Assembly: GCF_963675165.1 (NCBI RefSeq)
Contig: NC_087379.1
Span: 1,864,201-1,928,200 of the forward strand
DNA from: Halichondria panicea
Lineage: Eukaryota; Porifera; Demospongiae; Suberitida; Halichondriidae
DNA length: 64,000 nt
Direction of reading: 5' to 3'
In this document: positions 11,130-23,385 of the stretch, piece after piece
Layout of the letters: every line of letters starts with the position of its first letter
How positions within the stretch are numbered: position 1 is the stretch's first letter
Notes under the pieces: model-generated
The model's database searches: none
Told to the model about the DNA's origin: nothing
The model's input: the letters and a program-made list of their open reading frames with translations, nothing else
Made by a program: the position numbers and the translations under genes

Positions 11130-12022
11130 TCCGTACGAATACATTTTCAGCAGCTATATTAACCCTAAAAGAACGTCAGGTCTGCAGAAACACAAAATAC
11201 CAATAAAAGTCAGCACTTCAGTCTCTCCAAAAACTGCTTACCTTGCAAACAGTGTCGCCAGAGCAAATCTTATTCTCCATACTCCGGAAATCTCTCTGTA
11301 TAAAATGGGCGGGGTCAGCTCACACAATGTGATCACACCTACTAGCCACTCCCCCTCACCTGGTCTGCATTCCTTGCATCTCCGGAGTGAACCCCAGACC
11401 AGCCAGAATACAGCCAGCTCTGTGAGTGAGTGAGCACAGTGTGTAAGATGGTACTTGATCTACTGGGTACAGTTACCTTGCTGGTGCTTTGTCAGCGTCT
11501 ATCTCCTGTAGTGGAAGGTATACCTCAGTCAGCTCATCAGAAGCGCTACACATACAGAGGGAGGGGCAGATGAAAGGTAAATAAAGTACTGAAAAAATAA
11601 GTACTGAAAATATACACACAAACCATAATCATACGAATGCTCACTAGCCGTCAAACACACAGTACACTACACACTAGGACACCTAACCACTGGTAACCCT
11701 AAATTAATTATAGCTGGATACCAACTGATTTGGTAATAAAATAACTTGTAATTTTACTATATTTAAAACATTTCCCCCCCTCCCACCCCTGGTACACAGA
11801 CCTGCCTGCTGCTGTGTCCTTGTCCCCTGAGGCCAGTAGCTCCCCCTCTCTAGCGAGCAGCTACACTCTCTCAGTGTCACACTCGAGTACACTATCCAGT
11901 GCTAGTGTGTTGTCCCCGGTGACCTCTTGCTCCACGTGTAGTACACTCACACCAGCTGGTAGACGCAGCTCACGACACACCATAGAACGGAGGAGGGTGG
12001 ACTTGCCAACACCTGCACGTGT
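11130..12022 (-). pseudogene. ABCF3: ABCF3 exon fragments, copy 2
   Basis: Minus-strand blocks in gene order. 12022-11795: GVGKSTLLRSM and VSVLHVEQEVTGDN, with a stop codon after CDTERV. 11555-11475: SASDELTEVYLPLQEIDADK. 11400-11345: CILAGLGFTPEMQGM. 11300-11240: REISGVWRIRFALATLFA, the ABC signature region, where the family has SGGWRMRLALARAL. Near 11180: RPDVLLG, the start of the Walker B strand. It is more complete than copy 1 but has its own premature stop and a degraded signature. Confidence 0.75.
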
Positions 12023-12319
12023 GTGAGGGGGTGTGGTTAGGGCAGGGGAGAGAGACAGACATGTATCACTACAAGTATGTTAGCTGCATGGTTAGATTTT
12101 TGACACTATGTCTGGTTTAATGCTCAACCTGTGTGTGTGGGCGTGGCATAATAATTAAACGGCATTAATTATTTATTGCACTATAAATTATTGGACGCTG
12201 GAATTTACCGAGCAATAATATTATTAAGCCACGTTAAAATTGTTTCTAGGCCTAAATCTTTGCATTTAATTACACCAAGCTTAATAACTATTGACTGTAA
12301 CTCACGGTCACAGCTTACA

Positions 12320-12535
12320 CCAGTATCCCCCCTCCCCTACACACACAGTAGGTACACTGACAAAGAGAAGCAACCTTGAGGGGAGCTCGGAGTGAAGTTA
12401 ACTTGACCCCAGTGCTGGAGGGGACATAGGGAAGTAAAACCACCGGTACGTTCAGCTTCCCCAGAGAGCTGGCTTTATGAAGGGAGCAGACGAGTGTGAG
12501 GACCGTGGCTGCTATCAAGGCTGCCTTCATCTTGC
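12320..12535 (-). pseudogene. NUP210: NUP210 first-exon copy 2
   Basis: Minus-strand MKAALIAATVLTLVCS leader, then GKLNVPVVLLPYVPSSTGVK. The frame shifts before the NFTLSSPQGCF part that is intact in the 38205-38390 copy. Stand-alone exon duplicate. Confidence 0.68.
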
Positions 12536-12699
12536 ATGATGTAGTACAGTTTTCAGTGAGTCCACATGCTTTCTGATCTCTGACCCCATATGCAACACCC
12601 CCTCATCTTGAGCAGCCCCTCCCCCACTTTGTTTACAAAATAAGCTAACAAAATTTCTTTACACAAATTAATAACAACACACTCATGCACCAATGCTAA

Positions 12700-12915
12700 G
12701 ACTCAGAGTCCAATTGTGTAGCATAGTGTCCATGGAGGGTCTGTCCTGAGGGGAGTGAGAGACACAGGAGGTGATGAGTGGGTGGAGCCCCGCCAAACAC
12801 CTTCCATACTCATAGCAGACCAAGAAATACAGCAGCTTCAGGAAATCTGGCATTCACCACTTCACAAGCAAGCACTCCAAAACTGTACATATCATCTTTG
12901 TCCATGCACGAGACG
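12700..12915 (-). pseudogene. TKL kinase C-terminal fragment, copy 2
   Basis: Minus strand: YSFGVLACEVVNARFPEAAV, then a shift before the DRPSM region, which lacks a few codons. Together with ABCF3 and the NUP210 exon it repeats the order seen at 1-1560. Confidence 0.6.
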
Positions 12916-13120
12916 TGGGGGGAGGGAAAATTGGTTCAGAAAATTGATCACATGAGTAATCTACAATTAAATAGACAGTAGTCTACAATACAGGAATAGG
13001 GACAGTACTATCGAATGCGAGGTTAATCGATTGTGAATGACATTGTACAAGCTTGATTGCGTTTTAACTATTGCAAAAAGTGATATTGATCAATCAAAGT
13101 TTATAATTGTTATTATAAAC

Positions 13121-14082
13121 GGCTGTCTGTAATCAGTGGACTGGACTACTGGACTGGACTGGACTGGACTTTGACCTGACTATTGCAACACCAATTACAT
13201 TCCTTTTCCTCATAACAAGACCACAATGACAAATGATTGTAAACATAAAAAAACAAAAAACACAACATAGATATCTAGCTATACATGACTATTATAAGAA
13301 CACAATGATAAGCAGCATTCTTGCTTGCACAACAATTGAACTGTTAAACATAGGCTCAAAGTAGGGGAAATTACACAAACACGGAAACGTTACAGATAGA
13401 TCTACAGTGAGTAAACAGTTCCCAAGTGTGTCTCTAAACATTCATGCCCTTTTTTCAAATCCCTCCTGAAACAGCACCTTTTTCAAGTGATTTTCCTTGT
13501 ACAGGATAACATCCTTTGTATCTACTACGACCGGATCTGATACAAATAGCAGGGGGGTATGCTCATCCGTCTTGTTTGTGGTTTATAATTTACTAGAAAA
13601 GATAAGTGTGTATGTGCAACGGCTTCATGGAAAGTACGACAGGGGTATACACACAGAGCATGCACATAGACTCGATCTTCGTACACTATGAAAGATGGCA
13701 AATATTCACTCTCCACGGACAACAATGTACAGACAATCAATGTACCATTTTCAATTTAACCTACGTTTGAGCCTAAAAACTATAATAGATGCTCCAATTG
13801 TAGTTCAATTAAGCAAGAATGCATTATGGTCCCAACCAGCTAGGCCAGTTACCTGTCCTCCTATACAGAAAGCTAACTCCATCATGCAAACCTAAAGACA
13901 TTAATTTTTGTTCTTGCCACAGTAGGCGTTTTGTAATGTAGCTATAGATGTACATGTGTTAAGTTTTTACAATCTTATTGTGGTCTTGTTATGAGGAAAA
14001 GGAATGTAATTGGTGTTGCAATAGTCAGGTCAAAGTCCAGTCCAGTCCAGTCCAGTAGTCCAGTCCACTGATTACAGACAGC
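13121..14082. mobile_element. 962-bp element with ~107-bp near-perfect TIRs
   Basis: Arms 13121-13227 and 13976-14082 are inverted copies in which I see no mismatch, including a GGACT tandem run (GGACTGGACTACTGGACTGG). The interior is AT-rich without a recognisable protein. No target duplication could be identified. The identity of the arms points to a young insertion or recent arm conversion. Confidence 0.8.
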
Positions 14083-14399
14083 CTAATTATTATTTTGAGA
14101 GATAAAACTTTTGGCAACACCATGGTCCAAGGCCTAAAGTGACAAATTCTAGCTGCAACGAATTGAAACACATCATTTTAATGTCTCTTTCTAAGCTTTC
14201 AGAAAATTGCAACATTTCATTAGATCAACGGAACTAAACTTATGGCTAATGAAAGATATTCATTCCAATTTCGGCTAAATTTTTACTGAATTTATTGCTA
14301 AACAGGAGATTAGAATGGACTGTGCGTGGGAGTTGGATAATCCTCTTTATGAGCTCCTAGCAATACATACTGCATAATGTACGGTATCTCTGTTTTATC

Positions 14400-14502
14400 A
14401 AAGTGAGCCGAGTCTCATCAGTGTCCGGGTGCTGCAAACAGTTGTAACATGTCTGGAGGGTGGCTAAGAAAATGGTGACATCACCGACAAAGCCTCTAAG
14501 CA

Positions 14503-14548
<46 letters not shown>

Positions 14549-14830
14549 AATTATTAGGATACTACAGAGAGACTGCTACAGCTGCTTAAGGATCAATGAA
14601 GTGCACGTAAGAGTTTCTATAGGCTTCTATGATGTCTTGTAGGATGGCTTCAGTGTAGCCCACCACCAGTCCGGTTGCCCTTAACCTCTGTGGGTGGAGT
14701 ATCCCCATTGTCGTGTCGTATTGGTCAGCTCCGTTGAATACTGCTGATGGCATGGTGATGACCTCTGACCTCCCATGCTCCCGTCTCTCCACCCGATAGG
14801 ACAGTGACAGAATGTACACATCCATGGAGG
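14400..14830 (-). pseudogene. NUP210: NUP210 exon fragment, copy 2 (interrupted by transposon)
   Basis: Minus strand: MDVYILSLSYRVERREHGRS, VITMPSAVF, LRATGLVVGYTEA. The human counterpart is YDVYLMVGTSIHYKV followed by SMPSDQYELQL. The 9-kb transposon at 14838-23833 splits this block; its other half resumes at 23834. Confidence 0.65.
14507..14546. repeat. (CA)n microsatellite
   Basis: About 40 bases of uninterrupted CA repeat. Confidence 0.95.
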
Positions 14831-15120
14831 GTTGTAGCTAGCTGGGCGTAGCCCGGCACACGTTCCCAACAGGTGGCCGGGGGACACGCTTATGTAGGAT
14901 TTGTACTGCTGTGTTATGCAATACTGCTCTGTAAGCATCTAGTCTGGCCACGCCCTCCCATACTTCGTATATGGTCGGGTGAACTTGCAATGAACAGTTC
15001 GTGCAGACACCCCAAGATTTTCTTGGGGTGTGAAACCGCTTGTCAAGTGCCTTGTGGGCCGTTGTGGCCTGTTGTGTAAACTGTTACGTAAGCTATTGCA
15101 TCACGAAAAAGTAGCTAGAT

Positions 15121-18100
15121 ATGGGCCTCTACTGCTGTTTGTGTGCAAATGAGTCTCTGGACAACCGAAGGCGAAAGAAGCTCAATGGTCATAGCTGTTC
15201 TGAAGCAAGAGAAGTACTTGTGCAGCTCCTTCCAGTACCTCTGCATTGCATCCCTGAAACTAGTGCTATAGTGACAGTATATTGTGTCACCAGTGCGAGA
15301 AACAACTGAAGAATGTCCATGCTCAACAAGAAAAGCTATGCAAGGTAAAGAAGGAAGCAACAGAGCTAATAAATGGTCTGCTTTCAAGACATGCAGAAGA
15401 TAACTTATTACCACCACCGCCAAAAAGAAGTAGAGTTATGCAGGAACCCCCCACACCACCCATTCCATCATCTGTTTCAGTACCATGCAACCATTCCATC
15501 AGTGTCAGCAGCAACCATTCCACCAGTGTCAGCAGCAACCATTCCATCAGCGTCAGCAGCAATGTCAGCAGCTAATCTACGAACAACTGCAGCCACTCAG
15601 CTACCATCATCTCAGATACCGCAAAGCAGCTCTAATTTTCCCAGTTTTGAGGTACATTGATCACATGTATCTCGACAGACTGCCATTAGGCGTTTGGTCC
15701 GAAAGAGTTACACCGCTCTTACCTCTGGTACCATAAACTCTCCTAGGGCAAAGAGGGCATTGTTATCACAGTTGGCACTGACAATCAAAAATGAGATGAA
15801 GAAGATAGGTACAAATAAACATGATTCAATTTTAAGGGACAACAATGAAGCAGTGAAACGATTCAGCTGGGAGACAGTGAGATTGGAGCTTTATAAGATG
15901 GTTCCAACTCTCATGTCACTAGTCTGCTTTCGCTGCTGATACCAAACCCAGAAAACCGTATACCCCTTATTTGCACTATTGCATCCCAATTGTTGAAGTG
16001 CAGGCATCAACACCTATCGTTAGTCCAGAGGGTTGTTTCCGTCATGTTGTATGGACATGGAACTCACAAGCAGGTATTAATTAATTGTTATCATAACTCA
16101 ATAATATTAACACATATTGTTTAATTCCAAGGTGTTCAGCAATCTGCAGCCACTGAACTTATGCCTCTCCCACAAAGGATCGCTGAACATTGTGAGAGGT
16201 ATTTCTCAAGACTATGACGTTGAAGTACAAGAGTGGCGGGACAAGTTGATTGAGAGAATCCCCAAACCCACTGCGGATGTATCGGTAAAATTTGTATCAT
16301 TTAGTAATTTTAGCGTATATAGAATACTCATATCACAGTATCGATCGCTGACACTACCATCACAAACCGCTACTGATGCGGACTACTCCCTGACAGAACA
16401 GGATGTACCTCTGAGCAAGCTTAACGCAAGCTTCTCATCTGATGACTATAGTCATCCAGATTTTAGTCCGATTACATCTGTTGAGGATAATGAGGTGGAT
16501 GAGAACGTAGCAGATGATCTGGAGACCAGTTTAATCGTTGATGATCCTCAGGTAGGTTAGAATAAATACTGTAGGCCCATCTAAAACTGACTTCTTCAGA
16601 ATCAAAGTGACCAGTCCCAGCCAACATCAAGTTCCACTTTCACCTGGACTGGATTTAAATTTGTTGGGGACAACCTCGATAAGAGGGTGAAGCCACGGTA
16701 TCAAAGAGCAGATATGAGAGGCCATGAAGGGCACTATTTTCATGGTTTTGCTGTTCGTGATAGAATAGATATGTGCAGGTTTTCAGAAGAGAAACCATCT
16801 CGAGTTGAACCACAGGCATCAGAGCTACTAGCCTCCAGTGATGACGTCTCAGCTTACAAAACGGAGTTGGAGATACTAATTTCACGGTAAAGTATCAGCA
16901 AATAATTATTGCGTTCCATTAGGTTATTTGTATTATAATGCAGAATACTAGTTGAGCACATGGGAGATGTATTTGACAGTGAGAAGAAAAACGTCATGAA
17001 ACACATCCCCAGTAAATACTCGGAGGAAATGGCATCTTCATCAAAAACGGTATGAAGCGTACAAAGAAAGTGCACTAGTATACATTTACTCATGCATGCA
17101 TATACTAACACTTTGCCTCTCTTAACTTTTTAATTAGGTTCCGCTTAGTGTATTGCTTCTTAATGAGAATAAGCTGGAGGAGATGAGCCAAATTTTGAAG
17201 CACTACATGGAGCTGGTCCCTACTTTGTCTTGTGAAAGCAAATTTACTCTTGGGAACGGAACCACTATCACGTTCGACGATACAAGGCTATAGGAAGTGC
17301 TTTTTGGAGGAGATCAATTAACGGTAGCCAGAATTCGTGGAACACAGACTCTGAGGGACACTGAGGAAAGCCCTGGAGATCGGCTTGAGGGCATCATCCC
17401 TGTGGTGGAGGACTGGCACACTAGGATGACCTTCTTGAGGGTACAGCAAAGTACAATAATTATATGTGGATGCATGCATGCATGCAATAATTATACCCTC
17501 GAATGTTGCAATAAACTTTTTATGTTTGTTGCCACAGCTTGTCTGGGGGCGTCACTATAGTAAAGAGTCTACCCGGGAAGTAGGCACCATGTATCAGCTT
17601 CGAAATCTAATATGCAGGAATGTTGTACCAGCTGACCCGGAGAAGAACATGAATGCAGCCGAAGACTTTATGCTCCTCCTTGTACATTGCCATGTCACAG
17701 CAGCTGCACATCATTTAATGCAAAAGAAAGCTCACAATTTGGCCACGTTAACCAAGGAGATAATCGATACGTTTGTGCATTTTCAAGATGTTTCTCAGAT
17801 TGGTCAAACAACACCCGATTCTAATGATAAGGTGCACCTATACGCCACAGAGCTTCTCTCGTTGGGTCTTCTTTGGTACGGGTTTCACGATGCTGTAAGG
17901 GAGGCAGATGGAGACCGCATATTAAGATACTGGAAGCTGCTTTTGGTGCCTTTCAAATCATCAGCGCATAGGAATTATGCCAAAGAAGCAGTGAATATTC
18001 TTTTTCAGTATCATTATGTATTTTCTGAGAGGCAAAAGATGCAGTTGCTGTGGAGCAGGTGTATTAACACAAGAGGTTACAAAGGTGCTAACATACCATG

Positions 18101-18455
18101 TGATTTATACATGGAGCATCTCAATCGAAGATTGAAGACAGTTGTTCGTGGCATGGGCTCCAATGTGTCACCAGATAAAATACAGAGAGCTGGGAAAACA
18201 CTACAGCCGATACAAACTGTGTGCGAAGCATTTGAGAAAGAGACTACCAATGAAATACGAAGTGATAGGCATCCCTATCCATCTTTTGAAAAAGATTTTA
18301 AGCTAATTTTTGATACACTGATCAAAAACAAAGTGTTTAGCAATGTTCCTGGCCGAAACCATCCCAGTTATAAATTCAAGAAAAGTATTTTCAAACTGAA
18401 CTCCAGAAATGAACTTAAAAAAAAAGTTAACACAACCTTAAAGAAGCTAGTCTAG
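15121..18455 (+). pseudogene. DUF6589-family protein, putative transposase
   Basis: Exons by GT-AG reading: 15121-16073, 16132-16551, 16600-16886, 16944-17049, 17138-17440, 17538-18455. The N-terminus has paired cysteines (CCLCAN, later CHQCEKQ) suggesting a zinc finger, then a Pro/Ser-rich linker. The conserved core has YGHGTHKQ, SQDYDVEVQEWRDKL, LFGGDQLTVARIRG and VVEDWHTRM, the hallmarks I recall for DUF6589; the last exon is helical and ends SRNELKKKV. The acidic residues in GDQLT and EDWH are candidate catalytic positions of an RNase-H-like fold (inference). Defects: a frame shift within the zinc-finger part of exon 1 and a TAG just before EVLFGGDQ. The family is of unknown function; being enclosed by matched TIRs argues that it is the transposase. 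Confidence 0.7.
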
Positions 18456-18486
18456 AATAATACTTTGCATGTTGTGTGTAATGTAA

Positions 18487-19823
18487 TCATGAGTTCGTTG
18501 CAATAAAGCCACAAATGTCACAACCACTACTACCTTCTACGTTAATACTGTCTTCTTTGTAATATAAAAAATCTTTAAAAAGTAAACGACGTCTACACAT
18601 GCTACTGTTTAAAACATAGTCTTTCATTTTCTTACTAGCATATCTTCCTCCTTTTCCTGCAAATAGTATTGCTTGTGAGGGTTGTCCATCCCTGCCACTA
18701 CGCCCAGTTTCTTGTACATACTCCTCAACTGATGAAGGCATACCCCAATGAATAATGGTTCGTATGTCTGGGCAGTCAATACCCATTCCGAAAGCTGTTG
18801 TGGCAATCACTAAACGTAATGTGCTGTCAACTGAGGTGAAAGAATTCAACACATCTTCTTTTTTGCTAACAGAAAGCACTCTAGTAAACATGTCAACTAG
18901 TCGATGACCTTTAACATTGGGACATCCAGGTGGATCAGTTATATAGGATCCGAGACTGCACTTAATCACCATATATAAAGATGAGCAATCGGCATAACTT
19001 CGTACGTAAATTACTGTTTTAGGGTATGACTTCCGTTTTTCTCGAATTTCATCAGCAATTTTTTCACCAAGGCTTTCAACGTCAATCTTAGAGTGAACCT
19101 CATAAGAAATATTGTCTCGGAAAGGAGGGGAGGCAATTAAAGTAGGATCGTCCATACATAACCTTCTACTGACAATGTAATATGTTTCTGTTGTAGAGGT
19201 AGCAGTAAGTGCGTGAACACCGACATTGTCTGGAATGAGGCTCCTAAATCTCCAATCTCCGAAAAAGCGACTCGAAAATCATCTCCCCAGGTTTTAACAC
19301 AGTGGGCTTCATCAACTACTACTGCAACGAGATTCTTTATATACGGTGGTGACAGAAGCATATTTTGAAAAATACCCTTCGCTAATATGCTCTCTGGGGA
19401 GATGAACACCAACTGAGCTTCTCCTTTCAGTACTCTGTTAATAGCACTACGGTCTGTCTAAGCTTCTCCAACGTATTCCACTGTCAATCCTCCAGCTGCA
19501 TACTTTTTTTGTTGATCCATCATCAGCGAAGTGAGGGGACTAATACAAAGTACAATGCTTCCAGATGTTCCTGCAAAACAGAAAAAGGCGTATATATAGG
19601 TACACTCATACAGCAATTTTAGTTCACCTTTCAATTGGTCAAAGGCCATAGGTAATGCAGCAAAGATTACTGACTTTCCATAGCCGGTTGGCAGTGACAC
19701 AAATGTGTCCTTTCCTCCAATGATCGAATACATTGCTTTCATTTGCTCTGGCTTTAAATAATGGATCCCAATTGCTCTAGCACTCTCAATTATCACGTCT
19801 TGCATCTTCATGTGTCTTTCCAT
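18487..19823 (-). pseudogene. RecQ-like DNA helicase of the transposon
   Basis: SF2 helicase with most RecQ motifs: LKPEQMKAM (motif 0), SLPTGYGKSVIF (Walker A), SPLTSLMMDQ (Ia), VVDEAHCVKTWGDDFR (II), TTAFGMGIDCPDIRTIIHWG (V), QETGRSGRDGQPSQAILF (VI), and a C-terminal Cys cluster (CRRRLLF, CDIC) like the RecQ zinc-binding region. A 57-nt intron (19571-19627) has good splice signals but is also open in frame. One in-frame TAG lies between VEYVGEA and TDRSAIN, and a frame shift precedes motif III. No HRDC domain, so it is shorter than cellular RecQ enzymes. It is probably used during transposition to unwind or process DNA; that role is inferred from position. Confidence 0.78.
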
Positions 19824-20084
19824 AGTCTTGCACTATAATTATGTACTAAATCTTGAAAGTCATAAACTAAATGTTCCACACTGATTTTTGGCCACACCTA
19901 GTACCTGTACCCATTCAGTGATTGCATGAATTTCACCACACAGTGGGTAACACCCACCACTACACTATTTGGTTAACACCCAATTATCACTACTAGGTTA
20001 TCTAACCGCGGCACTTAGGGCCTGACACGAGTGGTGATAGTGAAGTTCACCAGACTCTTGCAAAGAGGCTGGAAATCGAGACTA
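19824..20084. other. Promoter-side spacer of the RecQ-like gene
   Basis: AT-rich non-coding interval upstream of the helicase start, up to the nested MITE. No other feature seen. Confidence 0.5.
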
Positions 20085-20093
20085 GTAAGCATC

Positions 20094-20996
20094 TAGCCTC
20101 CTTCACCGGCCTTTGAAAGAAGGCCTGCTATCGACTGCTTGCGCATGCGCCAAATTATTGGATTTTTTCCCGTAAATATTTCTATAATACTATAATATTG
20201 GATTTTTTACCGGTAAATATTTCTATAATACTGGATACATCAGAGAAAATAATTATTCTAAAGTCATACACAGAGCTATCTATATAGCTAGCTAGCTAGA
20301 AACAGAGCTGTGTAGGTTTGTTGTACTGCTATTTTCTTCTGATAGAATCAGTAGCAGTAGTATAGTAGACTTTCACCAAAGTTAGTGTTAAATGGGCGTG
20401 GCTTGTCCATATAGGCTGTTATCAGCCGTCACTCCTTTCAGACGATCGTCATCCACACTGTTGCAGGCTGTGAGTCTTTTGTTAAGGCCACTCCAAGTGA
20501 TACTCTGGTTTCTGGTCCACCGCCCGCATCAGATTTTATTCTTGGATTTCTATCTCATTATTGGATTTCTATCCCATTATTTCTACTACGCATGCGCAGA
20601 ATGGTCCATGTGGTACAAAATAGTGTGATAATGATATTCATTTGCAAAATAATGAGATTCATAAGGTGAAATTGATAATGACATAATGAGAAAAGCCGCC
20701 CGCCCGCATGCAATTAGAAAAACTTCAGGACCAGAAACCAGAGTGTCACTTGGAGTGGCCTAACATAGCAGGCTAAGGGTAGCTATCAGAGAATGCTATC
20801 CGATGGGCTAGAAACCTTCAATCGAACTTTCTATCTACTTCCTTCAATCCACTTCCTTTCGTTGTGATGTCATAGTTTTACTGAGCATAAACGATGTTAT
20901 CCAAAGCCCCCAGATACCGGGGGATATTAGCGCATGCGCAAGCAGCGATACCAGGCCCACATCCCTAGCGGGAAGTGCGGCCTGGGATCGAGGCTA
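20094..20996. mobile_element. Nested TAGCCTC-family MITE with 9-bp target duplication
   Basis: 903 bp. The ends TAGCCTCCTTCACCGGCC and GGCCTGGGATCGAGGCTA are inverted; GTAAGCATC is duplicated at 20085-20093 and 20997-21005. Nine-bp duplications are typical of Mutator-like elements. Near each end lies the palindrome TTGCGCATGCGC (NRF1-like). It carries no recognised protein. A truncated relative is at 48791-49229. Confidence 0.82.
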
Positions 20997-21164
20997 GTAA
21001 GCATCGTGAATAAACCACAGAATGCTGCTCTGTTTGCTTATGAATAAAATTATAAACCAGGGGCGTAGCTTAATGGTTTCCTAGTTGCCCAGAAACCCCC
21101 TTGCTTGCTGAAAAATGGGTGAGGCTGATCATGTGCTGAAGTTAATATTGACCACAAGTAGATT

Positions 21165-21470
21165 AATATCCAGTCTGTATTTATTGTGCCTATTAGTTAC
21201 CTTCTGCAATCCAAGATAAGAGACCAAGATCAGCCCAGTTCCTCTATTACTGCTCAGAGTCAGACTCCAGACTGTGTATACTGCTTATCGGCTGGAGACT
21301 AGCAAGAGTGTGCGATTGATATCTAGCCTGGATTTATTTCAATGCCTATTATTAATACTAGTTTAGCTTCTGCAATCCAAGATAAAAGACCTGATTGTCA
21401 GCCCAGTTCCTCTACTGCATGCTCAGACTCCAGACTGCATGTATATGCAGTCTCACCACAATCTGATTCT
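21165..21470. repeat. Imperfect tandem duplication, about 160-bp unit
   Basis: Two direct copies containing CTTCTGCAATCCAAGATAA and AGCCCAGTTCCTCTA, spaced about 160 bp. The second lies in a short open frame (to 21560) rich in Ser/Pro/Gln with no recognised domain. Confidence 0.6.
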
Positions 21471-22224
21471 CAGCCACCAACCTCAGAGCTCATGCCCACT
21501 GTCAATGCCAATGGTACTGATCCTGGTAGTACATTTGTACTTATAAACTATAAAGTTTAGGAGATGAGGCCGAGGAGAACTGAAGCTATGACTTATCAAA
21601 AAATGTAGCCATAAGGGGTGTAACCGGCATAATTAAGGGGCGCGGCACCGGAAGTGGGCGTGGCTTAAAAAATTTCGCTATCGCGCCGCCTTATACCTTA
21701 GAAACCCCTCAGAGGAGGTAAGACACGGTCACATGACCAGCCAAAAGGATTATGAATCTCATTAACTTGTGCATGAATATCATTCAAGACTGTGTACTTT
21801 GATAGTGGATTTGGTTTGGCGTGTATCTTTCAAGAAATACACTTGATATTTCTAAGATCAGGATGGTTGATTGCTGGGCTTATACTGATGTGAAATAGCT
21901 TTTCAACCAGTTTCAACCACCACTTAGATTTTGAGATATTATTGTTTTTAGTGTAATTCTGTTTTAGAGTATCAGTAGGTTTTACATAGGATTGGCAGTG
22001 GGTTTGCCTGTGTTTAGCAATATTTCAATTATTTTGACTCATGTTCAAACTGTTCTATCTCTGCAGGGAAAGGCCACATCAAGAAACTGGCTGAACAGAT
22101 AGTTTATTTAGCCTTTTCTCTCTTTGTATCTCTCATTTCATAATCCATAAACATTTTAACGAATGAATATTTTCATTTTAAAAATTGCACTATTTCGACG
22201 TTTCACCGCTCTTTGTCTGACTGA

Positions 22225-22225
22225 C

Positions 22226-22258
<33 letters not shown>

Positions 22259-22275
22259 GAGTAAGTAAGTAAGTT
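22225..22275. repeat. (TAAG)n microsatellite
   Basis: About twelve tetranucleotide units with one GTGAG variant. Confidence 0.95.
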
Positions 22276-22827
22276 TCTTGCCCAGCATTTACTCCAAGTA
22301 CAGCCATCTCCAGGACATTCTGCACAGGGTTTCCAAACGACTACAACCTGGATTACAAAGCGCTTCTTCAGATTTGCGATTGCTTCCACGAGGCAGATGA
22401 CCTCTCAGTCTCTATTTCTCTTACCTAGACAATTCCGCCATCTTTAATGACTCAGCAATTGCGTTGTGGCCAATAATAATAGATAGGCATGGCTAATAAA
22501 CCGTGTGCCTAAAATCAGTGCAGCAGTGCTTTTCCAGAGCCTGAGGTGTTCCTTTTCTTCACACTGTTCAGCTCTAGCTCCCTTTCTCTGACAGGCATGC
22601 TATATGCACTGGCTAGATATCATGCTCTTAAAATGGCTGTCATTTAATACTGATTCGCAAATTCAACATAATTATCAAGCAATAAATTATTACTCATTAC
22701 ACAATAATTATTAGTCCAGAGATATTCGAGAAGATATCTGATTAGTCCTGTCTTCTCTTCTTGTACTGCCTCTTGACGTTCCACTTATGCATGTCATGAT
22801 ACGTAAACTGTACTGAAAAAGAAAGGG

Positions 22828-23385
22828 AATCCGACTAGAAAAACATTTGCAATGTGAAAAATTGCTAAGATTGGCCAGGGGAACCACAAAAAAGTGTGGG
22901 AACAAGAAATCAGACGAGAGCATAACTCCAATCTGTTACAACGTCATGAACATGTACAATACATAGTATATTAAATAATAGACTGTGTTCCAGATCCACC
23001 TATCAGCTTCCTTCCACCACATCATTCCATGCAGTCACCAGTACGGTCCGTGCATGTTACTACGCATGGATGGACTGTGTGTACCTGTGCTCAACACTGC
23101 ATGTATTAGGAACATCAATTCATCACAAATCATCATGATTATGTGCCCCACATTCTAAAATGGATGTATAATAAATATATATAGGGATTGGTCATCACTC
23201 CACCAGTAAAAATTGCGTGGCATATTGGCTGGGAAAACATGGGAAAACTACCAGTATACATGTGATTGACGTTGTAACGGATTGGAGTTATGCTCTCGTC
23301 TGATTTCTTGTTCCCACGCTTTTTTGTGGTTCCCCTGGCCAATCCTAGCAATTTTTCACATTGCAAATGTTTTTCTAGTCGGTTT
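22828..23385. repeat. Foldback with ~120-bp arms
   Basis: 22828-22955 and 23259-23382 are inverted copies (for example GGGGAACCACAAAAAAG against CTTTTTTGTGGTTCCCC) with few differences, around a 300-bp spacer. Non-autonomous foldback element nested in the 9-kb transposon. Confidence 0.75.
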
